Below are positions 45,560 through 54,792 of a stretch of DNA of 64,000 bases, piece after piece. The position numbers were made by a program, and so were the translations under genes. The notes under the pieces were generated by a model. The model was not told where the DNA came from. It was given only the letters and a program-made list of their open reading frames with translations, and ran no database searches. Each line of letters opens with the position of its first letter. Positions within the stretch are counted from its first letter, which is position 1. Origin of the DNA: Leptospira yanagawae serovar Saopaulo str. Sao Paulo = ATCC 700523 (lineage in GTDB: Bacteria; Spirochaetota; Leptospiria; Leptospirales; Leptospiraceae); NCBI RefSeq assembly GCF_000332475.2, contig NZ_AOGX02000024.1, positions 186,001 through 250,000 on the forward strand. Direction: 5' to 3'.

Positions 45560-45868
45560 ATGGAACAAGAGTTAAAAGATAAAATTGAATCGTTAATCAA
45601 ATCAGAGAAGGTGTTTCTTTTTATGAAAGGAACACCTGAAATGCCACAATGCGGATTTTCAGCGGGTGTTGTCTCAACGCTGAAACAACAAGGAATTCCC
45701 TTTGGATCTTTCAACGTATTATCTGATATGAAAGTCCGGGAAGGAATCAAAGAATACACAAATTGGCCAACCATTCCACAGCTCTACATCAATGGAGAAT
45801 TTGTGGGTGGACATGACATCACTGTGCAAATGGCACAATCTGGGGAACTCAAAAAAAAAGTAGGTTAA
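45560..45868 (+). CDS. grxD: Monothiol glutaredoxin (Grx4 type)
   Basis: A 102-residue CGFS-type glutaredoxin that binds a [2Fe-2S] cluster with glutathione and hands it to acceptor proteins or to BolA. The motif MKGTPEMPQCGFS has the active Cys at residue 31, the WPTIPQLYINGEFVGGHDI cis-Pro and glutathione-binding loop follows. Length and motif order match GrxD. It lies between a BolA gene and a dithiol glutaredoxin gene, with two and five bases between them. Confidence 0.95.
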   Translation: MEQELKDKIESLIKSEKVFLFMKGTPEMPQCGFSAGVVSTLKQQGIPFGSFNVLSDMKVREGIKEYTNWPTIPQLYINGEFVGGHDITVQMAQSGELKKKVG

Positions 45869-45873
45869 TCCGT

Positions 45874-46116
45874 ATGTTTAAACTCTACCAATATGATTCT
45901 TGTCCATATTGTTACCGTGTGAGGCAAACCATAGAAAAACTTGGCCTTACGGAAGGAAAAGATTATATTTTGGTAGAGGCAAGGAATGGAACACCTGGTC
46001 GCGACGAAGTGATTCGGTTAGGTGGAATTTCGCAAGTACCTTTTTTAGTAGATGGTGATATGAGGATGTATGAATCCCTCGACATCATCTCCTACCTTCA
46101 AAATAAATTTAAGTAA
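45874..46116 (+). CDS. grxC: Dithiol glutaredoxin (CPYC)
   Basis: An 80-residue glutaredoxin with the active site CPYC at residues 10-13, the glutathione-binding SQVPFLVDGDMRMYES loop and a C-terminal helix. It can reduce protein disulfides with glutathione. Last gene of the plus-strand thiol operon. The final eight bases overlap the end of the convergent ATP-grasp gene at 46109. Confidence 0.93.
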   Translation: MFKLYQYDSCPYCYRVRQTIEKLGLTEGKDYILVEARNGTPGRDEVIRLGGISQVPFLVDGDMRMYESLDIISYLQNKFK

Positions 46117-47128
46117 ACCCTAACAAATTTAAAATTTTATCCCCTACTGCCCTCGGTTTTCCTGAATAAGGAAATTCGTGAATGTACAAAACAGGATTGA
46201 AATTGATCTCAAGCACCGCATACCGATTTGGGTTTGGTTTTTCTGCTATCGCACTGGAAATGATATCAATCCCACAAATCACTGCATTGGCAGCCTTTGC
46301 AGCTTGCAACGCTATCGTTTTATATTCAGGATGAACAACATCTGTGACGTCAATGGAATCCCCACCAGTTGAGATATTGGAATTTTTTCGTAAAAAAACT
46401 TGTTCTCCTTTTTTTGGGATCGTGGAAAAATCATAACCCATTCCAGACAAAACCAAACGTTCCACCTCAGTCATTTGGATTTTTTCCAAAGCAGTGATAT
46501 GGCCCTCACCCCTTCTTGGGTCTTTGTTTTTTTCCTGAATCAACTCAGCGATACTTTGAACCCCATCTCCCACAACGTTTGCGGGAACACGATTGCACAC
46601 AGCCACTACTTCATCACCTAATACCAGAAAACGATATTCAGGCCCATCAATGAATTCTTCTATAATGATCGAACTTGAATGAGAAAAGGCTTCCTTCACA
46701 AAGTAAGAAAATGACTCCAAGGAATCGTTTGGGTTTGAGATCCCTATCCCAATTCCAAAATTGGTTGTGACTGGTTTGATCACCTTTTTTTTATTTTGAA
46801 AAAAAGCATAATCTCCTATGGCATCGGCGAAAACCCCATAATTTCTGCCGATGGGAACCCTCACACCATTTTCACTTAACACAAGTTTGGATGCGATTTT
46901 ATTTTCCATCACTAGATAGGTCATAAGACTATCCAGCCTAGTTTTACTCGCTTCTTTTACAAACTCAACATGTGATCCTTGTTTCAAACGCAAAAAATTT
47001 TCTTTGCGATCAATCACATCGACACTGATGCCTCGTTCTTTTGCATCGCGAATGATAATCTGTGTTGAAATTTCTAAGTCTTCCCAACCTGGGAGCAAAG
47101 CTTTCGGATTCGACACATCAAACCTCAC
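46109..47128 (-). CDS. ATP-grasp ligase, probable glutathione synthase of split GshF type
   Basis: A 339-residue ATP-grasp protein. The ATP-binding regions VIKPVTTNFGIGIGIS, IIIEEFIDGPEYRFLVLGDEVVAVCNRVPANVVGDGVQSI (core E-E-F-I-x-G, R-x-L-V and V-G-D-G) and LEINFNPVLYIHEFP with the metal-binding E-x-N are visible. The sequence pattern is that of the cyanophycin synthetase/GshF C-terminal domain rather than E. coli GshB. It overlaps the gshA stop by 11 bases, so together they should make glutathione from glutamate, cysteine and glycine. No cysteine ligase domain is fused. Confidence 0.82.
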   Translation of the reverse strand: MRFDVSNPKALLPGWEDLEISTQIIIRDAKERGISVDVIDRKENFLRLKQGSHVEFVKEASKTRLDSLMTYLVMENKIASKLVLSENGVRVPIGRNYGVFADAIGDYAFFQNKKKVIKPVTTNFGIGIGISNPNDSLESFSYFVKEAFSHSSSIIIEEFIDGPEYRFLVLGDEVVAVCNRVPANVVGDGVQSIAELIQEKNKDPRRGEGHITALEKIQMTEVERLVLSGMGYDFSTIPKKGEQVFLRKNSNISTGGDSIDVTDVVHPEYKTIALQAAKAANAVICGIDIISSAIAEKPNPNRYAVLEINFNPVLYIHEFPYSGKPRAVGDKILNLLGFT

Positions 47129-48719
47129 TACAAAGTTTTAAAGGTTTGATTTGGATTGGTTTCTGATTCTTTTTTAAGTGGCTCCCTTCCAAGGTTTCCA
47201 TTTTTTTTTGTTCGTAAATGGATTGTTCACTCATATCTTCGTAATACTTCATTCGATTCGGAGAAAGGTTTATTTGTAAAAGTTCATCCTTATGGGATTT
47301 TGCCAAAGCTAACCCAAATTCACGAAAACTAGATTTGTTAATTTTTAAATCCAATTCAGTCATGGCCCCTCCTAATAAGGATGGATCATCCCATTTTTCC
47401 CATTGCAATTCTAAAGCACGACTATAGGGTCCAGTCGCATCATTTTCATCTAACAAATCAGCAATGGGTTGAAGTTCGACAAAAAGTTGGAATAACATAT
47501 CTCTAAGTGGGATTTCCTTTCCCATCAAATGAACTAAAGTATCAGTTTTTCGACCTAACCAAGTTGTAATTTCTTGGTTTTTCCGCCATTGTGCCATTTC
47601 CACCAAATCAGCTTTAGGTGATTCATGTAACATACAATAGAGTAAAACCATATGAAGGAAGTATAACCTGGATTCTTCCACGCCAATGGCCGAAAAAGGA
47701 TCTAAATCTAACAATCGAATTTCGAGGTATTCTACACCTCTTTCCATAAGGGCATCCACAACACGTTCTTCTCCTTTCGGAACTTGTTTTGGCCTTACGA
47801 GAGAATAGTATTCATTTTCTAATTGTAAGACAAAATCATTCAATTGGTTTGTGGCTTTTGTATTAAATTTTTTATACGGTGCATAAGTTTTGGAAACTAC
47901 TTGGCACATATCCGATGCGTATTCTTTTAATGAATTCACTGAGATTGGATATTTGCCTTGTACTTTGCTTGTATAACCAATATTCGATAATCGGAGAGTA
48001 GTTGCAAACGGGGCATTAAACGTTTTTGGGTCCAATTTTTGCAATTGTTTATAAGACTTTGGCTCGTCTACAAATGTTACATCTGTTAGGCTTGAACTAC
48101 CGAATAAATATAATAATGCAGGTGAAATTCGATAAAAATTGCGTATGGTATCAAAATATATTTGAGATTTTGTTTCGATGGAAAGAGCTTTTTGAAAACG
48201 TTTTTCAGACACAACCGACAACATACAACTATCAAAGGAAACATTGTAATGAACCCCTGAGATTGTTTGCATTTTTTTTCCATACCGATGCCCAAGACCA
48301 TTGCGATAGATTGTTTTTTTCCTACCTTCGATCGATGTTCCATACTGTCCCACGTCAATTTTGTTTTCTTGTGGTAAAACAGGAGGCATACTAAAAGGCC
48401 ATAAAAATTCGTTTTTTAACTGTTTCGCTGTAAAACTATGGAGTTCAGTTAACTCAGCCAATGCCTCGGGAATCGTTTTATGTATGTTTGTTGCATATTC
48501 AACTTGTGCTTCCGCAAAATCAGTTTTGATGAGTGGATGGGTAAGGCTAGACCCAAGTTCTTTCGGATGAGGAGTTTTGGATAAGTTTGCATTTTCATTT
48601 ACCCGAATGCTTTCCCGTTCCAATCCATGTTTGGCACTTAACAAACAATCTCTATATTCTTTTGTTATCAGTGTAAGGGTTGAATTTTTTTGTTTTGATT
48701 TTAATAATTTTGATTTCAT
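47118..48719 (-). CDS. gshA: Glutamate-cysteine ligase (GshA, E. coli-like)
   Basis: A 533-residue gamma-glutamylcysteine synthetase. The family-defining N-terminal region is GLERESIRVN, LGSSLTHPLIKTDFAEAQVEY (T-D-F-x-E), then SGVHYNVSF, and YLEIRLLDLDPFSAIGV near the middle, as in the proteobacterial GshA and GshF N-terminal domains. It lies between ggt and the ATP-grasp gene with only three bases to ggt. A basic Lys-rich N-terminal extension of about 17 residues precedes the domain. Confidence 0.94.
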   Translation of the reverse strand: MKSKLLKSKQKNSTLTLITKEYRDCLLSAKHGLERESIRVNENANLSKTPHPKELGSSLTHPLIKTDFAEAQVEYATNIHKTIPEALAELTELHSFTAKQLKNEFLWPFSMPPVLPQENKIDVGQYGTSIEGRKKTIYRNGLGHRYGKKMQTISGVHYNVSFDSCMLSVVSEKRFQKALSIETKSQIYFDTIRNFYRISPALLYLFGSSSLTDVTFVDEPKSYKQLQKLDPKTFNAPFATTLRLSNIGYTSKVQGKYPISVNSLKEYASDMCQVVSKTYAPYKKFNTKATNQLNDFVLQLENEYYSLVRPKQVPKGEERVVDALMERGVEYLEIRLLDLDPFSAIGVEESRLYFLHMVLLYCMLHESPKADLVEMAQWRKNQEITTWLGRKTDTLVHLMGKEIPLRDMLFQLFVELQPIADLLDENDATGPYSRALELQWEKWDDPSLLGGAMTELDLKINKSSFREFGLALAKSHKDELLQINLSPNRMKYYEDMSEQSIYEQKKMETLEGSHLKKNQKPIQIKPLKLCSEV

Positions 48720-48722
48720 CGA

Positions 48723-50495
48723 CTAAAAACCTAAAGGAACTCCTTCTCCTTTTGGATCAGAAACTCCGATCAGTTTGTCTCCTTCTTTCGACACAACGAA
48801 TACCTTCGCCCTGTGCCTACCATATTGGACTTGGTAAAATGGGAGTTCAGTTTCAGGAAAATATCCTTTTAATTCAGGATCTAAAAATAATGTATCTGGT
48901 AGGAATTGGTGGTGGATCCGAGGAAAGGAAACACTTTCATATAAATTTCTTTTTTGGACCAAATAATGATACAAAACATTGAAAATAGAGGTGGGAATTT
49001 GAGAACCACCGGGCGCCCCAATCACAAGTTTTGTGGCACCATTTGTTTCGGTTAAGATGGTAGGGCTCATACTCGAAAGTGGTGTTTTTCCAGGTGCAAT
49101 GGCATTGGCTTTAGAACCCACAAGTCCATACAAATTGGGAACTCCTGGTGCAATCGAAAAATCATCCATGGTATTATTCAAAACAAGGCCAGTTCCGGGT
49201 ACCATTTGTACGGCACCAAAAATTCCATTGATCGACTGGGTGGAAGAAACTGCATTTCCATCCTTATCCATTACCGAGATATGAGTTGTGTTATAGGAAT
49301 CTTTTGGTTCGTTTGTTTTGGGAATTGTTTTCCAATTGCCTGACACTACTTTCTTTTCAATTTCAGAAACCTCGTCTTGGATATAAGATTGTGAGGTGAG
49401 TTTGGATACGGGAACTTCCGTAAACCTGGGGTCACCACCAAAAACGGAACGGTCCCTGTAGGCAACTCGCATCGCTTCCGTGATTTGAATCGATTCCCCC
49501 ACAAGGCCTTTTGGAAAGGACTTTCGTTTTGCCATCTCAGCTACCAGTTGCATCATAGTGACCAAATGGACCCCAGAACTCGGTGGTGGCATGGTCATCA
49601 TTTGGTAACCCCAAAGGTTGGAAACGAAAGGTTCTGTTTGCTTCACTTGGTATTCCTTCCAATCTTCCTCCGTGATAAATCCATCAAAATTTTGATAGTA
49701 TGAAGAAACTCGTTTGGTTGTTTCTCCGTCCGTCCATTCCTTCTCCTCATTTTCGGTAATCCGTTGTAAGGTTTCGAATAAGTCATTTTGAATGAGAAGT
49801 TCTCCTTCCCGAATGGGACGACTATCAATCCCAAAAACCTTTTGCATTTCAGGATTCATATTAGGCCAAACTTTAGTAATTGCATTCGCCAAATCCGCAT
49901 AGACAGCAAATCCATTTTTCGCATAACGCATTGCAGGTGCCATCACTTCGACTAAAGATAATTTGCCATGCTGTTTTTGGATTTTTAAAATTCCTTGTAC
50001 ATTGCCTGGCACTCCTACACTAAAAGCACCCTTTAGAATTTTATCAGTATTCGGTGTTCCATCTGGATTGGTATAATAATTTGGAGTTCCTTTTTTGGGT
50101 GATCGTTCTCGAAAGTCATAGGCCCACTTCCCTTTTTTAGGAAGGTACAGAATCGCAAAACCACCACCAAATAATCCAGTGGATTGTGGCCTCAAAACAG
50201 AAATGGCAAAACTAGCAGCAGCAAATACATCCACAACATTCCCACCTTGTTTCCAAACCTCAACCCCTGCTTGAGACGCAAGAGGATGGTCCGTGGCAAT
50301 CATAAACTCACGACCAATCAGTTCGTATCGATCTCTTTTTAGAATAGATCCTTGGATTTGTGGAAAGGAAGTTTCTTTATCGATTGATTTGTTTTTCGAT
50401 TCCAGAAAACTTTGAATTGACTCACAACTAACAAACGATAGTTGAGAATAAATCAAAATGAAAATCGAACTTTTCTTAAATAAAAAAAACCTCAA
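48723..50495 (-). CDS. ggt: Gamma-glutamyltranspeptidase (lipoprotein form)
   Basis: A 590-residue GGT, which cleaves extracytoplasmic glutathione. The signal peptide ([15 protein letters not shown]) ends in a lipobox-like VSC, so the enzyme may be lipid-anchored. The maturation and catalytic Thr lies in [20 protein letters not shown]; further landmarks are [27 protein letters not shown] and [11 protein letters not shown]. It follows sufT with a four-base ATGA overlap and precedes gshA, so glutathione turnover and synthesis are coupled in one operon. Confidence 0.94.
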   Translation of the reverse strand: MRFFLFKKSSIFILIYSQLSFVSCESIQSFLESKNKSIDKETSFPQIQGSILKRDRYELIGREFMIATDHPLASQAGVEVWKQGGNVVDVFAAASFAISVLRPQSTGLFGGGFAILYLPKKGKWAYDFRERSPKKGTPNYYTNPDGTPNTDKILKGAFSVGVPGNVQGILKIQKQHGKLSLVEVMAPAMRYAKNGFAVYADLANAITKVWPNMNPEMQKVFGIDSRPIREGELLIQNDLFETLQRITENEEKEWTDGETTKRVSSYYQNFDGFITEEDWKEYQVKQTEPFVSNLWGYQMMTMPPPSSGVHLVTMMQLVAEMAKRKSFPKGLVGESIQITEAMRVAYRDRSVFGGDPRFTEVPVSKLTSQSYIQDEVSEIEKKVVSGNWKTIPKTNEPKDSYNTTHISVMDKDGNAVSSTQSINGIFGAVQMVPGTGLVLNNTMDDFSIAPGVPNLYGLVGSKANAIAPGKTPLSSMSPTILTETNGATKLVIGAPGGSQIPTSIFNVLYHYLVQKRNLYESVSFPRIHHQFLPDTLFLDPELKGYFPETELPFYQVQYGRHRAKVFVVSKEGDKLIGVSDPKGEGVPLGF

Positions 50496-50815
50496 TCGAA
50501 TATCCCCATTTGCATTTTTGCCTCTTCACTTGCCATTTGTCTTGGTTCCCATTTGGGATTCCATACCACTTGAACCACAACTTCATTGATCCCATCCACA
50601 CGTAGGGCATGGTTTTCAATGTCCTGTTTCATTTGGGGACCAGCTGGGCAAGCAAGTGAGGTATATGTCATAGTGACTTCTGCTTTTTCCCCTTCCACTT
50701 TCACATCATAAATCAATCCCAATTCAACTAGGGAGATTCCAATTTCAGGGTCTTCGACAGAACGGATGCTATGATACACTTCCCATTCTTTTTCAGTTTC
50801 AGGTTCTCGGATCAT
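50492..50815 (-). CDS. sufT: SUF-associated metal-sulfur cluster assembly protein (MIP18/DUF59)
   Basis: A 107-residue MIP18-family protein. Visible features are [43 protein letters not shown], in which the D-P-E-I/L-G, E-L-G-L-I-Y and T-x-x-x-C-P-x-x motifs are the family core. Members assist Fe-S assembly, especially maturation of target proteins. It overlaps the sufU gene upstream by 17 bases and ggt downstream by 4 bases. N-terminal 15 residues are charged. Confidence 0.92.
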   Translation of the reverse strand: MIREPETEKEWEVYHSIRSVEDPEIGISLVELGLIYDVKVEGEKAEVTMTYTSLACPAGPQMKQDIENHALRVDGINEVVVQVVWNPKWEPRQMASEEAKMQMGIFD

Positions 50816-51242
50816 GGTTTACCTCAATGATTTTTAATAGGGTTTGCCAAGGCAAAAGGGCACATCGGTGCCTACTTGGGTGTGACTTCACTGCTTCTAA
50901 AAAGGATAACTCTTCTAAATCCCCAAACAAGGAAGATTCCTTTCCTTCCAAGATTTTTTTTCGTTCCGTTAGGTAAGTAGGAATGGAACTGATTTCAAAA
51001 TGGGTTTGGTTTTTGAATAAAAATCCTAACGCTGCGGAACAAATGGAACAAGATTCTCCCGCTACAGCAACAATTTGTAGTTTTTGGTTCCCTAATTCTT
51101 TATAATAGAGTTTCACCTCGTCGCCACAAAGGGGATTGAGGGAATACACCTCCGAAAGGGTTTCCTTCGGAATTTGCCAATTGGCATATGATTTCCATTT
51201 CAGAAAATCTACATATGATTTATTTTCTAACGACACGACCAA
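50799..51242 (-). CDS. sufU: SufU/IscU-like Fe-S scaffold or sulfur-transfer protein
   Basis: A 147-residue protein of the NifU-N/IscU superfamily. Three Cys-bearing motifs are present in order: [18 protein letters not shown] and [12 protein letters not shown], matching the three metal-binding Cys of SufU. It would accept sulfur from SufS in the SUF pathway. The start is probably TTG 51242, with GTG 51236 as alternative, and overlaps the end of sufS by 23 bases. Confidence 0.9.
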   Translation of the reverse strand: MVVSLENKSYVDFLKWKSYANWQIPKETLSEVYSLNPLCGDEVKLYYKELGNQKLQIVAVAGESCSICSAALGFLFKNQTHFEISSIPTYLTERKKILEGKESSLFGDLEELSFLEAVKSHPSRHRCALLPWQTLLKIIEVNHDPRT

Positions 51243-52464
51243 ATATCGATTTCACTTTTCCAATGGAATGGACAAGCATATCTATATCTTCCTTAGTATT
51301 GTAAAAATAAAAAGAAGCACGGCAAGTTCCTGGAATTTGCAATTGTTTCATCAATGGTTGGCAACAGTGATGACCTACTCGGATCGCAACACCTTCCTCA
51401 TCCAAAATGGAACCAACATCATGCGGATGGATTCCTTCCATTGTAAAGGAGACAACCCCACCTCGTTTCTCAAGATCCTCTGTTCCGTAAAGGGTCAAAC
51501 CACCTATTTTTCTTAATTGGTCTAACGCATATTCGGTTAACATACGTTCGTGGTCTTTGATGTTTTTCATCCCTACTTTTTGTAAATAATCCAATGCATG
51601 TGAAAAACCAATGACACCTGCGATATTGGGAGTTCCTGCTTCTAACTTGGCTGGCAGTGCCGCATATGTAGAACTTTCTAATTCCACAGATTCGATCATA
51701 TCACCACCACCTAACCAAGGTGGCATGGCCTCTAAAATCTCTTCCTTTCCGAATAAAACCCCAACACCGGTAGGACCCAACATCTTATGTGCCGAAAAGG
51801 CATAAAAATCAACATCCATATCAACCAAATGGATGGGCATATGGCAAGCAGCTTGTGCACCATCCACAAGGACTTTCGCTCCCACTTGTCTTGCACGATC
51901 AATGATTTTTGATAGGTCATGGACGGTACCAGTCACGTTTGACATTTGGCTAATCGCAACAATTTTGGTACGTTTGGTAATAATTTCGTTTAACTTTGAT
52001 ACGTCGTATGTTGTGTCTTCAAGGATAGGGATAAATTTCAGGAATGCTTTTTTTTCTTGCGCCAACATTTGCCAAGGAACCAAATTGGAATGGTGTTCTT
52101 GGACGGATAATACGATTTCATCCCCTTCTGATACATTAGCCCTTCCATACGTTTGTGCCACCAAATTGATGGCATCTGTTGTCCCCCGTGTGAAGATGAT
52201 TGCCTTTGCACACTGTGCTTGGAAAAAATGAGAGGTTTTGATCCTTGTCCTTTCAAAAAGTTCCGTTGCATGTTGAGAAAGGTAATACACACCCCTATGG
52301 ATGTTCGCATTTTCCTTCGCATAATATTCGTTTGTTGCCTGAATGACAGAATTTGGTTTTTGGGACGTGGCACCATTATCTAAGTACACAAGTGGTTTTC
52401 CATTGGGCATGGTTTGCGAAAGGATAGGAAAATCCAATCTCAGTTTGTAAGGATCCAAACTCAT
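51220..52464 (-). CDS. sufS: Cysteine desulfurase (SufS)
   Basis: A 414-residue PLP-dependent group II cysteine desulfurase. Hallmarks are [11 protein letters not shown], the [12 protein letters not shown] motif, [23 protein letters not shown], the Schiff-base Lys in [15 protein letters not shown], and the catalytic Cys region [11 protein letters not shown] (with two Cys in a row). It mobilises sulfur from cysteine for Fe-S cluster assembly. ATG 52464 overlaps the Rieske gene stop by four bases. Confidence 0.96.
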   Translation of the reverse strand: MSLDPYKLRLDFPILSQTMPNGKPLVYLDNGATSQKPNSVIQATNEYYAKENANIHRGVYYLSQHATELFERTRIKTSHFFQAQCAKAIIFTRGTTDAINLVAQTYGRANVSEGDEIVLSVQEHHSNLVPWQMLAQEKKAFLKFIPILEDTTYDVSKLNEIITKRTKIVAISQMSNVTGTVHDLSKIIDRARQVGAKVLVDGAQAACHMPIHLVDMDVDFYAFSAHKMLGPTGVGVLFGKEEILEAMPPWLGGGDMIESVELESSTYAALPAKLEAGTPNIAGVIGFSHALDYLQKVGMKNIKDHERMLTEYALDQLRKIGGLTLYGTEDLEKRGGVVSFTMEGIHPHDVGSILDEEGVAIRVGHHCCQPLMKQLQIPGTCRASFYFYNTKEDIDMLVHSIGKVKSIFGRVVRK

Positions 52465-52778
52465 ACTGACTCCAAATCCACTTCTAAATCATTCCCATTG
52501 ACCTTTGTAGGAAATACTGTAAGTGGTTCTGTGGCAGGAAGTGCCAAAACACTTCCATCTCGAATGTCAAATTTTGCAAAATGGCGTGGGCAAGTGATCA
52601 CACATCCTTCCAATTTTCCACAGGAAATTTCTTCCCCATCATGGGTACAAGAATCTTCAAAGGCATAATATTCATTTTCCCATTTGGTGACGGCAACAGA
52701 AAAATGCCTAGTTTTGATCACAGTCAACTTGCCATCTTCAATTTCCTGAATGGAGACTAATTTCTTAAACGCCATCAT
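52461..52778 (-). CDS. Rieske-type [2Fe-2S] ferredoxin
   Basis: A 105-residue soluble Rieske protein, with cluster ligands in CTHDGEE and CPRHFAKFD (C-x-H ... C-x-x-H). It resembles ferredoxin subunits of non-haem iron oxygenases (small NirD/BphF-like). It overlaps sufD and sufS by four bases on either side, so it is translated within the suf operon. A role as electron donor or as part of Fe-S assembly is inferred from this position only. Confidence 0.9.
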   Translation of the reverse strand: MMAFKKLVSIQEIEDGKLTVIKTRHFSVAVTKWENEYYAFEDSCTHDGEEISCGKLEGCVITCPRHFAKFDIRDGSVLALPATEPLTVFPTKVNGNDLEVDLESV

Positions 52779-53950
52779 TTCCCTCCCACGAGAATGGTAT
52801 GAATGGAAGATTCCAAGTTTTGTTTTGTTTCTTCATCGAATCCAATTGATTGGATGGTCTCCCCATAAAAAGCAGTCACAAGTAAAGATTTAGATTCTTC
52901 TGGAGAGAGTCCCCTAGACAATAAATAAAAGTACTGTTCTTCATCAATATCTCCAACCGTTGCACCGTGTGTGCAGGATACATCTTCCGCAAGCACTTCC
53001 AATTTAGGATTCGCCTCAGCCCTTGCTTTTTTATTTAGAGAAAGATTAAACGATTCCTGGTGTGCCACCACCTTTTTCAAATTAGGTGGAATGATCAAAT
53101 TCCCTGTAAACACATGGTGGGATTTGTCCGTTACAATTGCTTTATAACTGATTTTACTTGTGGTATGGTCTGCATGGTGGTACATTTCCATATCCATATC
53201 TTTAAGGTTTCTCCTACCAATTGCAGACACACCATCCACAGTCACTTCCCCACCTTTCCCAAGTAGATGAGAAAGCAAAAACCATTTGGATCGGAATCCA
53301 CCAAATGGAAAATGATGGAACCGAAGAGAAGCGTTTTCTTTTGCCAAAACCAATACAGATCGAAATTGAATGAGGTCTTCATCAAAATTTTCTTCATCCA
53401 AAATTTCAACTACCGAATCACTTTCGGCAATCAATACATCAAAGACAGATAAGAGATGAAGGTTTTCAGCTGTATGCCTTGTTTCTGTTTTCAATTGGAT
53501 TTGGGTAGAACTACCCTTTGGCACATAAAAGATCCGGAAAAGAAACTTTGGTTCATCTCCAAACATCGATTCGGTTGCTAAATGGAATTTTCCATCACAA
53601 AGGAAAACAGAAATCTCGGAAGCCTTTAGAATGGATAGATAAACAAAATATTCTTTTGGTAAGTATTGTTTGATTGTATCTAAGATTTCTTTTTGTTTTG
53701 TTTCTGATAACAAAGGTTCGACATGTAAATTGGCTGAATCTTGGTTTTGCAATTCGATACCAATCTGTTTCTCTCTTGGATCAAACCCAAGTTCTTCCCA
53801 CTGAATCGAACTGATTGGAAATTTACGGAAACTTTCTTCCTTTTCCGTAGGAAATGGAATCGTTTCCCAGTCTTTCTTCAATGATTGGCAGAATTCTTGT
53901 TTTAAAAATGATCGTATCGCAAATTGATTTGTTTTGAGTGAGGAATTCAT
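52775..53950 (-). CDS. sufD: Fe-S cluster assembly protein SufD
   Basis: A 391-residue SufB/SufD-family protein, most like SufD by length and by its N-terminal helical region ([20 protein letters not shown]). The C-terminal core has [33 protein letters not shown] (core H-G-A-T, D-E-x-Q-x-F-Y-L-x-S-R-G-L). ATG 53950 overlaps the sufC stop by four bases and is preferred over an in-frame start at 53977. SufD normally forms SufBC2D with SufB, which is absent here. Confidence 0.9.
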   Translation of the reverse strand: MNSSLKTNQFAIRSFLKQEFCQSLKKDWETIPFPTEKEESFRKFPISSIQWEELGFDPREKQIGIELQNQDSANLHVEPLLSETKQKEILDTIKQYLPKEYFVYLSILKASEISVFLCDGKFHLATESMFGDEPKFLFRIFYVPKGSSTQIQLKTETRHTAENLHLLSVFDVLIAESDSVVEILDEENFDEDLIQFRSVLVLAKENASLRFHHFPFGGFRSKWFLLSHLLGKGGEVTVDGVSAIGRRNLKDMDMEMYHHADHTTSKISYKAIVTDKSHHVFTGNLIIPPNLKKVVAHQESFNLSLNKKARAEANPKLEVLAEDVSCTHGATVGDIDEEQYFYLLSRGLSPEESKSLLVTAFYGETIQSIGFDEETKQNLESSIHTILVGGK

Positions 53951-54699
53951 TTGACCCCTTCTCTCTCCAAAATCCAATCGTATCCCACTTCTTCTAATTT
54001 GAGAGAAAGGTCCTTTCCTCCTGTCTCCAAAATCCTTCCGTCTGCAAAGACGTGTACAAAATCAGGAACAATATAATTCAACATCCTTTGGTAATGTGTG
54101 ATGAGCAAAATGGATCTTTCAGGATTTCGATTTGCATTGATCCCTTCCGATACGATCCGAAGAGCATCAATGTCAAGGCCCGAATCAGTTTCATCTAAAA
54201 TGGATAACACTGGTTTTAATAAACTCATTTGTAAAATTTCAGCCCGTTTTTTCTCTCCACCAGAGAAACCATCATTCACATAACGCCCAATAAATGACTG
54301 TGGAACTTCCAAAAGATCCATCGCTTGTTTTAATTCTTGTTTAAATTCTTTGACGGGAACTTCCTTCCCACGGTGAGCTTTGAGAATGGATTTTAAAAAA
54401 TTGCCAATGGTCACACCAGGTAGTGCCGTTGGGTATTGGAAGGACAAAAAAAGACCAAGCCTTGCCCTCTCGTCCGTTGCCATTTTGAGAATTGATTGTC
54501 CACGAAAGAGGATGTCTCCTGATGTGACGGTGTATTTCGGATGGCCGAGGATTACATTCGAAAGGGTACTTTTCCCAGATCCATTGGGACCCATGATGGC
54601 ATGGACTTCTCCTCTCCCGATGGTCAAATTGACCCCTCGGAGGATTTCTTTGTCTCCCACACTGGCATGCAGAGATTGTATTTCGAGAATTGCGGACAA
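53947..54699 (-). CDS. sufC: Fe-S cluster assembly ATPase SufC
   Basis: A 250-residue ABC-type ATPase of the SUF complex. Walker A is GPNGSGKST, the Q-loop region [18 protein letters not shown] is typical of SufC, signature [14 protein letters not shown], Walker [17 protein letters not shown], and ITHYQRML. It starts at TTG 54699 with AGGA seven bases upstream. First gene of the nine-gene operon, preceded by a -10-like TATAAT at 54741-54736 and a dyad that overlaps it. Confidence 0.95.
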   Translation of the reverse strand: MSAILEIQSLHASVGDKEILRGVNLTIGRGEVHAIMGPNGSGKSTLSNVILGHPKYTVTSGDILFRGQSILKMATDERARLGLFLSFQYPTALPGVTIGNFLKSILKAHRGKEVPVKEFKQELKQAMDLLEVPQSFIGRYVNDGFSGGEKKRAEILQMSLLKPVLSILDETDSGLDIDALRIVSEGINANRNPERSILLITHYQRMLNYIVPDFVHVFADGRILETGGKDLSLKLEEVGYDWILEREGVK

Positions 54700-54723
54700 G
54701 GTGGTATCCTGTTTTTATTTATT

Positions 54724-54741
54724 TAGAATGATTCTATTATA
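54724..54741 (-). promoter_or_regulatory. Promoter -10 and Fur-family-like operator of the suf-gsh operon
   Basis: On the minus strand TATAAT (54741-54736) is a perfect -10 box; no good -35 box is evident. The 13-base dyad TAGAATGATTCTA (54724-54736) overlaps its downstream edge. Its core AATGATT fits the AATNATT centre shared by Fur, PerR and Zur boxes. A Fur-family regulator binding here would block transcription. This is a sequence-level suggestion only. Confidence 0.4.
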
Positions 54742-54792
54742 TAGACGAATCCCTTCTACCAGGAAAATCGACCACTCAAAAAAAACAAGATT

